From Bacteroides sp. (lineage in GTDB: Bacteria > Bacteroidota > Bacteroidia > Bacteroidales > Muribaculaceae), in the NCBI GenBank assembly GCA_014801225.1, contig JAAVEO010000017.1:1-42653 (forward strand): a stretch of 42,653 nt of DNA. Reading direction: 5' to 3'. Position 1 is the stretch's first letter, and the number at the start of each line of letters is the position of its first letter. A model generated the notes under the pieces. It ran no database searches. It saw only the letters and a list, made by a program, of their open reading frames with translations, and was not told the origin of the DNA. Positions 36,426 to 42,653 of the stretch are shown in pieces. Position numbers and translations under genes: made by a program.

Positions 36426-37181
36426 ATGAACGATAACTTTGGATTCAACCATTTTGATTCATCTGTGCCAGGCGCAGATGGTCAAAACCTAAACACTCCC
36501 TATCAAGACTTCAATAGCACGTCTATTACGGACGAAATGGTAATAAGTGCTGTCCAAAAAGCCTGTGGCTTTTTCGGGATACCCGAAGTCCCAGTGGTAA
36601 ACGCACAAGGAACTTGTGTGTGGTCAAATGATCCTTCCACCTATGATGATGACGTTTTAGGTTTTAATCGTCAGGAACTCATGTCAATGGGAATTAGCGG
36701 TGAAGATTCATTAGCACTTGTTTACACCCATGAATGTGCACATAGAACGCTCCAAAATATATATGCCGATGACTGGGAAGAAGAACTTGCTTGTGACTTC
36801 TTTGCTGGTGTTCATGCAGGTATGAGAGGTATCAATATGGCTAATTTTGAGGCTGCCACCGGTGATACCAGTGGAAGTGTAAGTCATCCAAGTGGCGCAC
36901 TCCGTGCCGACTTTATAGAATATGGCAGAGAGATTGCCAAAGAAATGATGGATCGAGGTATGGAAGTAACTTATGAGGGTTGCATAGCTCGCCTCAACGA
37001 ACATCTCCACGATAAGGATGAACTCATTACAGAATACCGTGCCCATGTCTTGTCAGACGAAACTGAAGGAATGGAGCGTCATCCCAACAAGGGCGTTAAA
37101 GGATATAAGGTATGTGCAACGAGTCATGGGTGTTCCGGTGCCACTGATTGTGATGCTGCCTATGGTGCTTACCACAGATAA
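36426..37181 (+). CDS. HExxH metalloprotease-like protein with a Cys-hexad C-terminal tail
   Basis: This 251-aa protein has an HECAH zinc motif (102-106) followed by EEELACDFFAG (118-127), which could supply a third ligand (Glu or Asp). The first 40 residues are Asn/Asp-rich and there is no signal peptide. The C-terminus reads CATSHGCSGATDCDAAYG then AYHR, with C230, C236 and C242 exactly six residues apart. This spacing resembles a repeated precursor core rather than a zinc site. The radical SAM/SPASM gene begins one base after its stop. It may be a protease whose tail is modified, or a precursor fused to its own leader peptidase. Both are inference. Confidence 0.75.
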   Translation: MNDNFGFNHFDSSVPGADGQNLNTPYQDFNSTSITDEMVISAVQKACGFFGIPEVPVVNAQGTCVWSNDPSTYDDDVLGFNRQELMSMGISGEDSLALVYTHECAHRTLQNIYADDWEEELACDFFAGVHAGMRGINMANFEAATGDTSGSVSHPSGALRADFIEYGREIAKEMMDRGMEVTYEGCIARLNEHLHDKDELITEYRAHVLSDETEGMERHPNKGVKGYKVCATSHGCSGATDCDAAYGAYHR

Positions 37182-37182
37182 A

Positions 37183-38289
37183 ATGGATTATCAAAAAATC
37201 AGTAACGTTCCTTGGGAGGTTTCGGTAGGTCTTTTAATGACCTACCGTTGCAATCTTGATTGCAAGTATTGCTATATACATTCTAAGAAGTCAATAGACA
37301 TGTCTCTTGATATGGCTCAAAAAATTCTTGAACCATATCTGCGAAAAAAGGACGGATATGTCAACATCGCGCTTATGGGTGGTGAAACTCTCGCTGCCTT
37401 TAATGTATTGAGACCTCTTGTAGAATGGATAGAAAATGGCAAATGGCCGAGTCGTTTCCGTATCTTCGGTAATACTAATGGCACACTGCTAAACGATGAA
37501 ATGCGAGAATGGTTTAAAGAACATTCCTCAAGCATTACTCTCGGCTTAAGCTATGACGGCCTACCTGAATCACAGGAGAATAACCGCACACTATTACCTG
37601 TCGATTTAGACTTCTTTATCAAGACATGGCCAAACCAGACGGTCCAAATGACAATAAATACTGAGACCGTTAATCGAATGGCTGAGGGTGTTATATTCCT
37701 TGTAGAACGTGGCGCTCGTGTGCATCCTAACGTTGCATATGAAAAGAATGAATGGAGCGATGAAGATATATCCGAATATAGAAAACAACTTGATATACTT
37801 GCAGACTTCTATAATCGTAGACCAGAGTTACCTAAAATTTCACAGTTCGACCACTTTATTCAGACATATGCTGATGCCTTAGACAATCCGCAACCACAAT
37901 ATCAAATTTGCGGTGCCGGGCAAAGATTTCATCTATATGATGTAGATGGTAAATCATATCCATGCCATCTTCTTTCACCGTTAGTATTATCACTTGAGAA
38001 ACTAAGCCCCATTTCGGACGGACTCGTTCAAAAAGCAACAAGCTTTGCTGACCCTAAATGTAAGGGTTGTCCGTTCGTATCGCTATGTCCAACTTGCATA
38101 GGATGTAACTATATTTACCGTGGGTATCTTCAGAAGCGAGACTCAACACATTGTCGAGTTATGAGGGAAGAAGTTAAGGCCTTCATTAGAAAAGAGGTGC
38201 GTAGACTCTCTAACGTACATCCCCTTTCACCGGAAGATGCCGCAGATATAGATGCTATAATTAAACTTATAAAGTATTTCAAGTCATAA
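37183..38289 (+). CDS. Radical SAM/SPASM-domain enzyme (peptide maturase type)
   Basis: I take the start at 37183 (368 aa): MDYQKISNVPWEVSVGLLMT, one base after the upstream stop; a longer frame overlaps that gene. The radical SAM cluster site is CNLDCKYC (C23, C27, C30), the SAM-binding GGET is at 66-69, and the NTNGTLL strand follows. The C-terminal SPASM-type Cys set is C243, C261, C293, C296, C302, C305, C308 and C324, enough for auxiliary Fe-S clusters. Such enzymes commonly form thioether or C-C crosslinks in ribosomally made peptides. Its position right after the Cys-hexad tail suggests that tail as substrate. Confidence 0.9.
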   Translation: MDYQKISNVPWEVSVGLLMTYRCNLDCKYCYIHSKKSIDMSLDMAQKILEPYLRKKDGYVNIALMGGETLAAFNVLRPLVEWIENGKWPSRFRIFGNTNGTLLNDEMREWFKEHSSSITLGLSYDGLPESQENNRTLLPVDLDFFIKTWPNQTVQMTINTETVNRMAEGVIFLVERGARVHPNVAYEKNEWSDEDISEYRKQLDILADFYNRRPELPKISQFDHFIQTYADALDNPQPQYQICGAGQRFHLYDVDGKSYPCHLLSPLVLSLEKLSPISDGLVQKATSFADPKCKGCPFVSLCPTCIGCNYIYRGYLQKRDSTHCRVMREEVKAFIRKEVRRLSNVHPLSPEDAADIDAIIKLIKYFKS

Positions 38290-38292
38290 ATT

Positions 38293-38574
38293 ATGGGACT
38301 CTTTGATAAATTATTTAAATCTGGTTCAGAAATTCAAGGATTAATTGTTGACAATTATAACGATTCAATAAAATATAACGATTCAATAAAATTGAGTGAT
38401 ATATTCAGTGAGGTTGAGACCCTCACTGTACATGCAGTGTATAGAGATCCATCGAAAGCTATTGATGCAATTCATTGGGATGGATTGACTCCAGAGGCAC
38501 AGGAAGCCCTCTCTAAACAAGGGTTCTATAGAGATGGAGATGATTATGCTAAAGTCATAAGAATAGAACCATAA
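38293..38574 (+). CDS. Small acidic protein between two radical SAM genes
   Basis: This 93-aa protein begins MGLFDKLFKSGSEIQGLIVD and contains the unit YNDSIK twice in tandem, encoded by an exact 18-bp duplication (38356-38373 and 38374-38391). It has no Cys, no signal peptide and no membrane span. It lies three bases from each neighbour. It could be a RiPP-recognition-like adaptor or a precursor; the lack of Cys argues against Cys-based crosslinks. No known family is recognised. Confidence 0.65.
   Translation: MGLFDKLFKSGSEIQGLIVDNYNDSIKYNDSIKLSDIFSEVETLTVHAVYRDPSKAIDAIHWDGLTPEAQEALSKQGFYRDGDDYAKVIRIEP
38356..38391 (+). repeat. Exact 18-bp tandem duplication inside the 93-aa gene
   Basis: The unit TATAACGATTCAATAAAA occurs twice head to tail, in frame, so it adds six residues (YNDSIK) without breaking the gene. 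Two identical copies point to recent slippage or selection for repeat length. Confidence 0.9.
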
Positions 38575-38577
38575 CAT

Positions 38578-39498
38578 ATGTGTGATAAACTAAACAACAT
38601 AATTCTGAGACAATTATCTCAAGGAAACAACGATGGGGATATAGTGTCGAAACCACACCATGGGTATATAGCACCTATTTTGGGTATAGACAGGCATCGA
38701 ATAGACTGTGATGGAGAAGGTATAAATTCACTTGTCGCCTTTTATGGATGTCCTTTAGATTGTAAGTATTGTTTAAATCCTGGCTGCCATAAGCGAGGAT
38801 CTAACTGGATGTCTCCCCAGCAGTTGTACGATATTATCAAAATAGATGATATCTATTTCCGCGCCACCAAAGGCGGGATTACTTTTGGTGGAGGAGAGCC
38901 TTTTCTTTATACTCACTTTATTTCATCCTTTGCGAAGTTATGTGGCAATCGATGGGGCATAAATCTTGAAACTTCTTTGAATGTATCGCTTGAAGCCATC
39001 AAGCACTGCATTTCTCATATTAAAACTTTATTTGTTGATTTAAAATGCTTTAATATATCGAAATATATTTCATATACGGGCAAAACGAATTGCAAGGTAC
39101 TGCGAAACCTACAATGGCTTGTGGAAAATGGATATGCTAGTTCAGTTATTGTACGTATTCCAAATATTCCTCAATTAACAGACGAAAAGGATATTGAAGA
39201 TGCAGTCATGTATTGTAACTCACTTGGATTAGATAATATTGATCAATTTGATTATGTTCTACCGTCCGATTTACAACATGAAAGGGATAAACGAATTAAC
39301 TATGGCAAAGAAATTTGTTCCACTTTAAAAAAAGTTCGCCTTAAAATGGCTAAAGATAACGGCCTTAACATCGCAATCCCTAAATGCACATACGATGGAC
39401 CATGTATAGGAACATGTCCTCGATGCGATGCAGAATTACAAAACATTACAACCTATCTTAATATCTTAGAAAATAATAACGTTAATATTATATTATAA
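38578..39498 (+). CDS. Radical SAM enzyme of the activase-like type
   Basis: This 306-aa enzyme has the cluster motif CPLDCKYC (C58, C62, C65), then GITFGGGEPFL with the SAM-binding GGGEP at 104-108, and a C-terminal Cys group (C270, C276, C280, C283) in CTYDGPCIGTCPRCDAEL. The layout resembles glycyl-radical-enzyme activases and relatives. There is no glycyl radical enzyme in the operon, so classical activation is unlikely. It may modify a protein or peptide made by the same operon, or work after the SPASM enzyme. It lies three bases after the small 93-aa gene. Confidence 0.85.
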   Translation: MCDKLNNIILRQLSQGNNDGDIVSKPHHGYIAPILGIDRHRIDCDGEGINSLVAFYGCPLDCKYCLNPGCHKRGSNWMSPQQLYDIIKIDDIYFRATKGGITFGGGEPFLYTHFISSFAKLCGNRWGINLETSLNVSLEAIKHCISHIKTLFVDLKCFNISKYISYTGKTNCKVLRNLQWLVENGYASSVIVRIPNIPQLTDEKDIEDAVMYCNSLGLDNIDQFDYVLPSDLQHERDKRINYGKEICSTLKKVRLKMAKDNGLNIAIPKCTYDGPCIGTCPRCDAELQNITTYLNILENNNVNIIL

Positions 39499-39500
39499 AC

Positions 39501-39715
39501 ATGTGTTACTATATTATACAAGACATAATTGCTTCTGATTTCTCTGATGCTTTTTCGTTAAATAGTCATTTTAAAGAAGATAAAGATACATTTTCTGAAT
39601 TTACCAAAAATCATTACAGGACATAACTATAAGTGACTTTACATGGAAAGCTCTTGATGAGAATGTTTAAGCTGAACTTTTAAAACTCGGTTATAAAACC
39701 AAATCAGAGAACTAA
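39501..39715 (+). pseudogene. Decayed small gene following the second radical SAM gene
   Basis: From ATG at 39501 the frame reads MCYYIIQDIIASDFSDAFSL onward and stops at 39626 (41 aa). In a different frame, from about 39600, the sequence continues as YQKSLQDITISDFTWKALDE, then NV, an in-frame TAA, then AELLKLGYKTKSEN and a stop at 39715. Both parts look protein-like, so the simplest reading is a gene of about 70 codons broken by a frameshift near 39598 and a nonsense change near 39668. It begins two bases after the upstream stop, so it was part of the operon. A true 41-aa peptide cannot be excluded. Confidence 0.5.
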
Positions 39716-39736
39716 ATTTACTTTATTGAATATATC

Positions 39737-39868
39737 ATGCTTTTTTCAATTGATTTCGCTGAAATTGAGGTGTTAATTTTGGCCAAGACCGGGATGGAGA
39801 TTGCACTGCGTGATGCCGCTCTATCTTTTCTTAAGAAAATGCAACATTCTGAAAACGGTAAGCATTAA
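39737..39868 (+). CDS. Possible 43-aa ORF of unknown function
   Basis: The ORF reads MLFSIDFAEIEVLILAKTGM then EIALRDAALSFLKKMQHSEN and stops. Its composition is plausible for a small helical protein, and it stays on the operon strand. No ribosome site is clear and no homologue is known to me. It may be a remnant. Confidence 0.35.
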   Translation: MLFSIDFAEIEVLILAKTGMEIALRDAALSFLKKMQHSENGKH

Positions 39869-39897
39869 CTTAACTACATCTTTTGGAAGGTGCAATT

Positions 39898-39939
39898 AGG
39901 TTGTAATTATGCATCGTAAGGTTGTACTAATTACAACCT
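39898..39939. repeat. Inverted repeat near the right edge of the island
   Basis: AGGTTGTAATTA (39898-39909) and TAATTACAACCT (39928-39939) are perfect 12-bp arms around 18 nt. There is no T run after it, so it is not a plain terminator. It could be a recombination or protein-binding site left at the island edge. Confidence 0.55.
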
Positions 39940-40031
39940 CCAATTCTATGACAAAGTCAGAGTTTTCAAGATCTAATTACTCAACGTGCAATCTGAAATC
40001 AGTTGGTGATAGATGATTTGATGTTTACATA

Positions 40032-40065
40032 AAAACAGGACAGCTACGCATAGCTGTCCTGTTTT
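40032..40065. terminator. Strong terminator ending the island operon
   Basis: A perfect 15-bp stem AAAACAGGACAGCTA and its complement (40032-40046 with 40051-40065), tetraloop CGCA, followed by ATTTCTATTT. It is A-rich on one side and T-rich on the other, so it can act in both directions. Confidence 0.88.
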
Positions 40066-40076
40066 ATTTCTATTTA

Positions 40077-40112
40077 CTGCCGGGAATCTTTCGAGAGGAA
40101 GATTCCCGGCAG
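40077..40112 (-). terminator. Second hairpin, terminator of the M6 metalloprotease gene
   Basis: A perfect 14-bp stem CTGCCGGGAATCTT (40077-40090) with 40099-40112 around 8 nt, 17 bp beyond the minus-strand stop at 40130. With the neighbouring hairpin it insulates the island from the core gene. Confidence 0.8.
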
Positions 40113-40129
40113 TGGTTTATGGGTTGAAT

Positions 40130-41992
40130 TTAGAGACGTACCTTCACGCTGCCCTTAGGAGTAGTTACGAGATAGATACCTGCGGGGAGAGAAAGGGAAG
40201 AGGCGGGAGCGATCTCTCCGGCCTTGCGTCCCATTGTGTCATAAACGCCAAGAGCGACGCCATAAGTGGAAACGATCTTACCGGCAACCACGGCTACAGA
40301 TTCAGATTCAGTAACGGTAGCCACATTATCTACGCCGGAGATATAATCAGGATTGGTATTCTTCATAGTGAAGAGTACATTACGACCTTCCTGACGGATG
40401 TCTGAGAACTCTCTCTCAAGATCCTCACGCTTCCAGCTTGCAAGCTGAGGCACAGTGTTGAAACCGAACGAAGTGACATTCTTTGTGCCGGGGAATACAT
40501 CGCCGGCAGCAGTATCCGTGGTGCGGATATTGTCAGCCTCGATAAGGTCTACATACTGGTGGCTGGGCTGATTGTTGACGATGTTGTAGTCGAATACCGA
40601 CTGCACGAAGTCAACATGATAAACGAGCATACCCTCATTGGGAATAAATTTATCCCAGCCTTCGAGACGACGGTTCTCAAAGAGGTAGTACTCATTCTCG
40701 CGAGGAGTCTGAATCATATAAGCCACATTGGTATCTACGATAGGCTCGAGTGTATACTCCTTGGTATCATAGAATTCGATAGGTTTCATCCAGCCGAGAG
40801 CATAACGCTCGAAAGCTCCGTAGTTGGGGGGAGTATGGCCATCGTTGTTGTAGACTCCATTGTCAAGCACGCTGTATGCACCGGGGGTATAGCTGCCGGT
40901 AGCGTAGGAAGTCTCATAGAGGTCGGGCAGACCGAGCACGTGGCTGAACTCATGTACGAATGTAGCGATACCCTCTACGCGGAAATTCTCGCTGCCGGGA
41001 TAAAGCTCGTGTACCTCGTTGGTGCAGGCGTAATGGTCGATGCGCACATCATCGAAGTAATATTTCTTGCTCGGGTTGATCACACTCAGGTCGTGAGAGT
41101 GGGGCCATACCGTATTGGGGCGACGCATACTGTTGGCCTCTCCGAAGCCTGCGAAGTATACGAACACGTTGTCAACACAGCCATCGCCGTCATTGTCATA
41201 GTCGGCGAAGTTGATATCAGTGGTCTCATCAAGGATTGTACAAGCCTCGGTCACCATTTCATGAGGACGCTGGTCATTGCCCTGGCTGTCGTTGCCTCCG
41301 TAGTAAGACACTTTCTTGGAGAGTGTGACAGGTCCGTAAACATCGAATTGAGGAGTGTACTGACCCATGGAGTTCTCCTTGAAGTAGTCGGATACCGAAC
41401 CTACCCATTCACCGGAATCGAATCCCGGCTGATTGATTGAGTTGTTGAAGTATTCTCCGGCGTTGGCAGTACGGAATTTCTCATCCTGAAACTCTACAAG
41501 AACCACGAGACATTTCGGCGAACCGGTATTGACGGGCATTGTGTTGGTACATTGTCCGGGATTTGCTGAGGGAGCCTTGGCCATAACAAGTGCAGGCATA
41601 GCCTTGAAACCGTCGGCCTGAGCTACATTGCGCTCCATAGCGGCACGCAGAGCAGTCTGGGAGATTCCGGAGATAAAGTTCTTTTCAGAGGCTGTACGGA
41701 ATTCGGGAGCGTGAGCCTTTATGGAAGAAGGAGAGGGGAGACCGTTGGCATCGGGCACAGCATATACGAGCGAACCGTCCTCAAGCATGGAAAGCATAAG
41801 GCCGTCCTCGGAATAGATAGCATGGTTGCGCTCTCCGCCCACACGCTCGAAGCGTATTACTCCGCCATCCGGAGTCTCCATTGTGTAGAGTCCCGGTTTG
41901 GCCGGCACCGCACCTGCCACGAGGGGCGCGGAAAGAATAGCGGCAGCAAGAAGGCCGCGCCAAGAAGTTGATATTGTAGTTGTTCTTTTCAT
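40130..41992 (-). CDS. Secreted M6-family (immune inhibitor A-like) metalloprotease with T9SS-like C-terminal domain
   Basis: This 620-aa protein has an N-terminal signal sequence (about residues 1-28). It carries the zinc motif HEFSH (347-351) with GLPDLYE after it, and an Asp-rich calcium-loop-like DYDNDGDGCVDN (264-275). The C-terminal 70 residues end LPAGIYLVTTPKGSVKVRL, the form of type 9 secretion sorting domains. It would be exported through the outer membrane and act on host or dietary protein. Its own promoter lies upstream and two hairpins downstream. Usual family size, no damage seen. Confidence 0.92.
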   Translation of the reverse strand: MKRTTTISTSWRGLLAAAILSAPLVAGAVPAKPGLYTMETPDGGVIRFERVGGERNHAIYSEDGLMLSMLEDGSLVYAVPDANGLPSPSSIKAHAPEFRTASEKNFISGISQTALRAAMERNVAQADGFKAMPALVMAKAPSANPGQCTNTMPVNTGSPKCLVVLVEFQDEKFRTANAGEYFNNSINQPGFDSGEWVGSVSDYFKENSMGQYTPQFDVYGPVTLSKKVSYYGGNDSQGNDQRPHEMVTEACTILDETTDINFADYDNDGDGCVDNVFVYFAGFGEANSMRRPNTVWPHSHDLSVINPSKKYYFDDVRIDHYACTNEVHELYPGSENFRVEGIATFVHEFSHVLGLPDLYETSYATGSYTPGAYSVLDNGVYNNDGHTPPNYGAFERYALGWMKPIEFYDTKEYTLEPIVDTNVAYMIQTPRENEYYLFENRRLEGWDKFIPNEGMLVYHVDFVQSVFDYNIVNNQPSHQYVDLIEADNIRTTDTAAGDVFPGTKNVTSFGFNTVPQLASWKREDLEREFSDIRQEGRNVLFTMKNTNPDYISGVDNVATVTESESVAVVAGKIVSTYGVALGVYDTMGRKAGEIAPASSLSLPAGIYLVTTPKGSVKVRL

Positions 41993-42057
41993 CTCTGAAA
42001 ATGTGAATGAAATGTGGTAAATGATTTTCTGTTAAGTTAGTGTTTTATTTTCGGCTT

Positions 42058-42089
42058 GCAAGTTAGCCAATCGAGTCGGATTATGCAAA
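42058..42089 (-). promoter_or_regulatory. Promoter for the M6 metalloprotease gene
   Basis: Minus-strand TTTG (42086-42089), 20-nt spacer and TAACTTGC (42058-42065; one mismatch from TAnnTTTG), 65 bp upstream of the start. Confidence 0.6.
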
Positions 42090-42102
42090 TCAAGACAATA
42101 AA

Positions 42103-42125
42103 AAAACGCACCAACGGTGCGTTTT
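42103..42125 (-). terminator. Terminator of the outer-membrane barrel gene
   Basis: Perfect 10-bp stem AAAACGCACC/GGTGCGTTTT with loop AAC, with a T run on the minus strand. It lies about 60 bp beyond the stop at 42186. Confidence 0.85.
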
Positions 42126-42185
42126 AGTATTACGGCATTCGGGTAGCCGAATAAATTTTGTTAAAATCAATCTGTAAATCAGATT

Positions 42186-42653
42186 CTACCATTCGTAAGA
42201 GACTCCAACACCCAGCCCGCTCAATGAGCCGTTGCTCTCGTAGGATCGCCAGTAGTTGGAGGTAAGGAGCTGATATGATATACCTAAGTTGAGGGCTTGC
42301 TTCGAATTGTTGGGATTGACGGGAATACGTACGCCTATGGTGGGTTTCAGATAGAAGTATTCCGAGTCGGTAAGGTATCCGTTGTTGATCTTCACCCAGC
42401 TGTCGGTCAGCAGGAAGGAGCATCCTATCCGAAGGTCGATAAAGAAATTGGTGGCTTGCGGACTTCCGATATTAAACCGGAAATCAGTGAATAGAGGCAT
42501 CATTACGGCGGTAGTGACGCTTCTGTGGTAGCTGCCGGGAGTAGGTGTGTCCCAACCGTTGCCCCAATCATCGTTGGGATGAGAATTCAGAAGGTCAAAC
42601 CCCAGACCGGCTCCCATATAGAACCATGTGGCGTATTGGAATCCCTGCGATGT
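42186..42653 (-). CDS. Outer-membrane β-barrel protein, C-terminal part (gene continues past the window)
   Basis: The frame is open to the window edge: the 12 codons before the first internal Met read TSQGFQYATWFY. The visible 155 residues alternate hydrophobic and polar residues in strand-like blocks (FFIDLRIGCSFLLT, FYLKPTIGVRIPV, ALNLGISYQLLT) and end LSGLGVGVSYEW, with an aromatic last residue as expected for barrel insertion. This resembles small outer-membrane β-barrel proteins of about 200 residues. No specific function can be read. Confidence 0.75.
   Translation of the reverse strand, partial: TSQGFQYATWFYMGAGLGFDLLNSHPNDDWGNGWDTPTPGSYHRSVTTAVMMPLFTDFRFNIGSPQATNFFIDLRIGCSFLLTDSWVKINNGYLTDSEYFYLKPTIGVRIPVNPNNSKQALNLGISYQLLTSNYWRSYESNGSLSGLGVGVSYEW

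Noticed and set aside
37018..37182. Longer N-terminus for the SPASM enzyme
   Set aside because: The extra 55 codons lie inside the metalloprotease gene; the ATG at 37183 gives the usual distance to the CxxxCxxC motif.
29549..39498. Extracellular contractile injection system or phage-tail cluster (AAA+ ATPase and coiled-coil proteins)
   Set aside because: No sheath, tube, baseplate, spike or tail-fibre protein is present; only the AAA+ ATPase is shared with such clusters.

Overview
The window looks like a chromosomal segment of a gut-type Bacteroidales bacterium, most likely near Muribaculaceae. The evidence is promoters of the Bacteroidota form TTTG-(20-21 nt)-TAnnTTTG, secreted proteins with a terminal T9SS-like domain, a TonB-type outer-membrane receptor, many short lipoproteins and few Shine-Dalgarno sites. 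The family-level guess is inference. 

Layout. Positions 1-1130 hold the edge of an integrated mobile element: the first codons of a tyrosine recombinase and an unusual protein with four MerR/excisionase-like DNA-binding modules, preceded by four 10-bp direct repeats. Positions 1229-28952 are ordinary core chromosome: mnmE with a lipoprotein nuclease, valS, ansA, a DUF1460-like pseudoenzyme, eno, a RecD-like helicase, fabD, asd, a macro-like protein, an aldose epimerase, a HAD hydrolase, an OPT transporter, a TonB-type receptor, two envelope proteins, glyS, lemA, an FKBP-type isomerase, an S9 peptidase and a small lipoprotein. Positions 40077-42653 return to core: a secreted M6 metalloprotease and the end of an outer-membrane barrel protein. 

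Between them, about 29138-40065, lies an AT-rich island that looks acquired. It is one long plus-strand operon behind a near-consensus promoter and a roughly 370-nt leader rich in inverted repeats. It encodes a sigma-70-like factor, a 47-aa membrane peptide, two paralogous coiled-coil proteins, a cationic amphipathic protein, two single-pass membrane proteins, an AAA+ ATPase with a degenerate first ATPase module, an HExxH metalloprotease-like protein ending in a C-x5-C-x5-C tail, a radical SAM/SPASM enzyme, a small protein, and a second radical SAM enzyme of the activase type. It ends in decayed small ORFs and a strong terminator. I recognise no named system with this gene set. The most economical reading is a sigma-controlled, membrane-associated system that makes a radical-SAM-modified peptide, with the Cys-hexad tail and the amphipathic protein as the best substrate or effector candidates. 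That function is inference; the gene content and coupling are seen directly.
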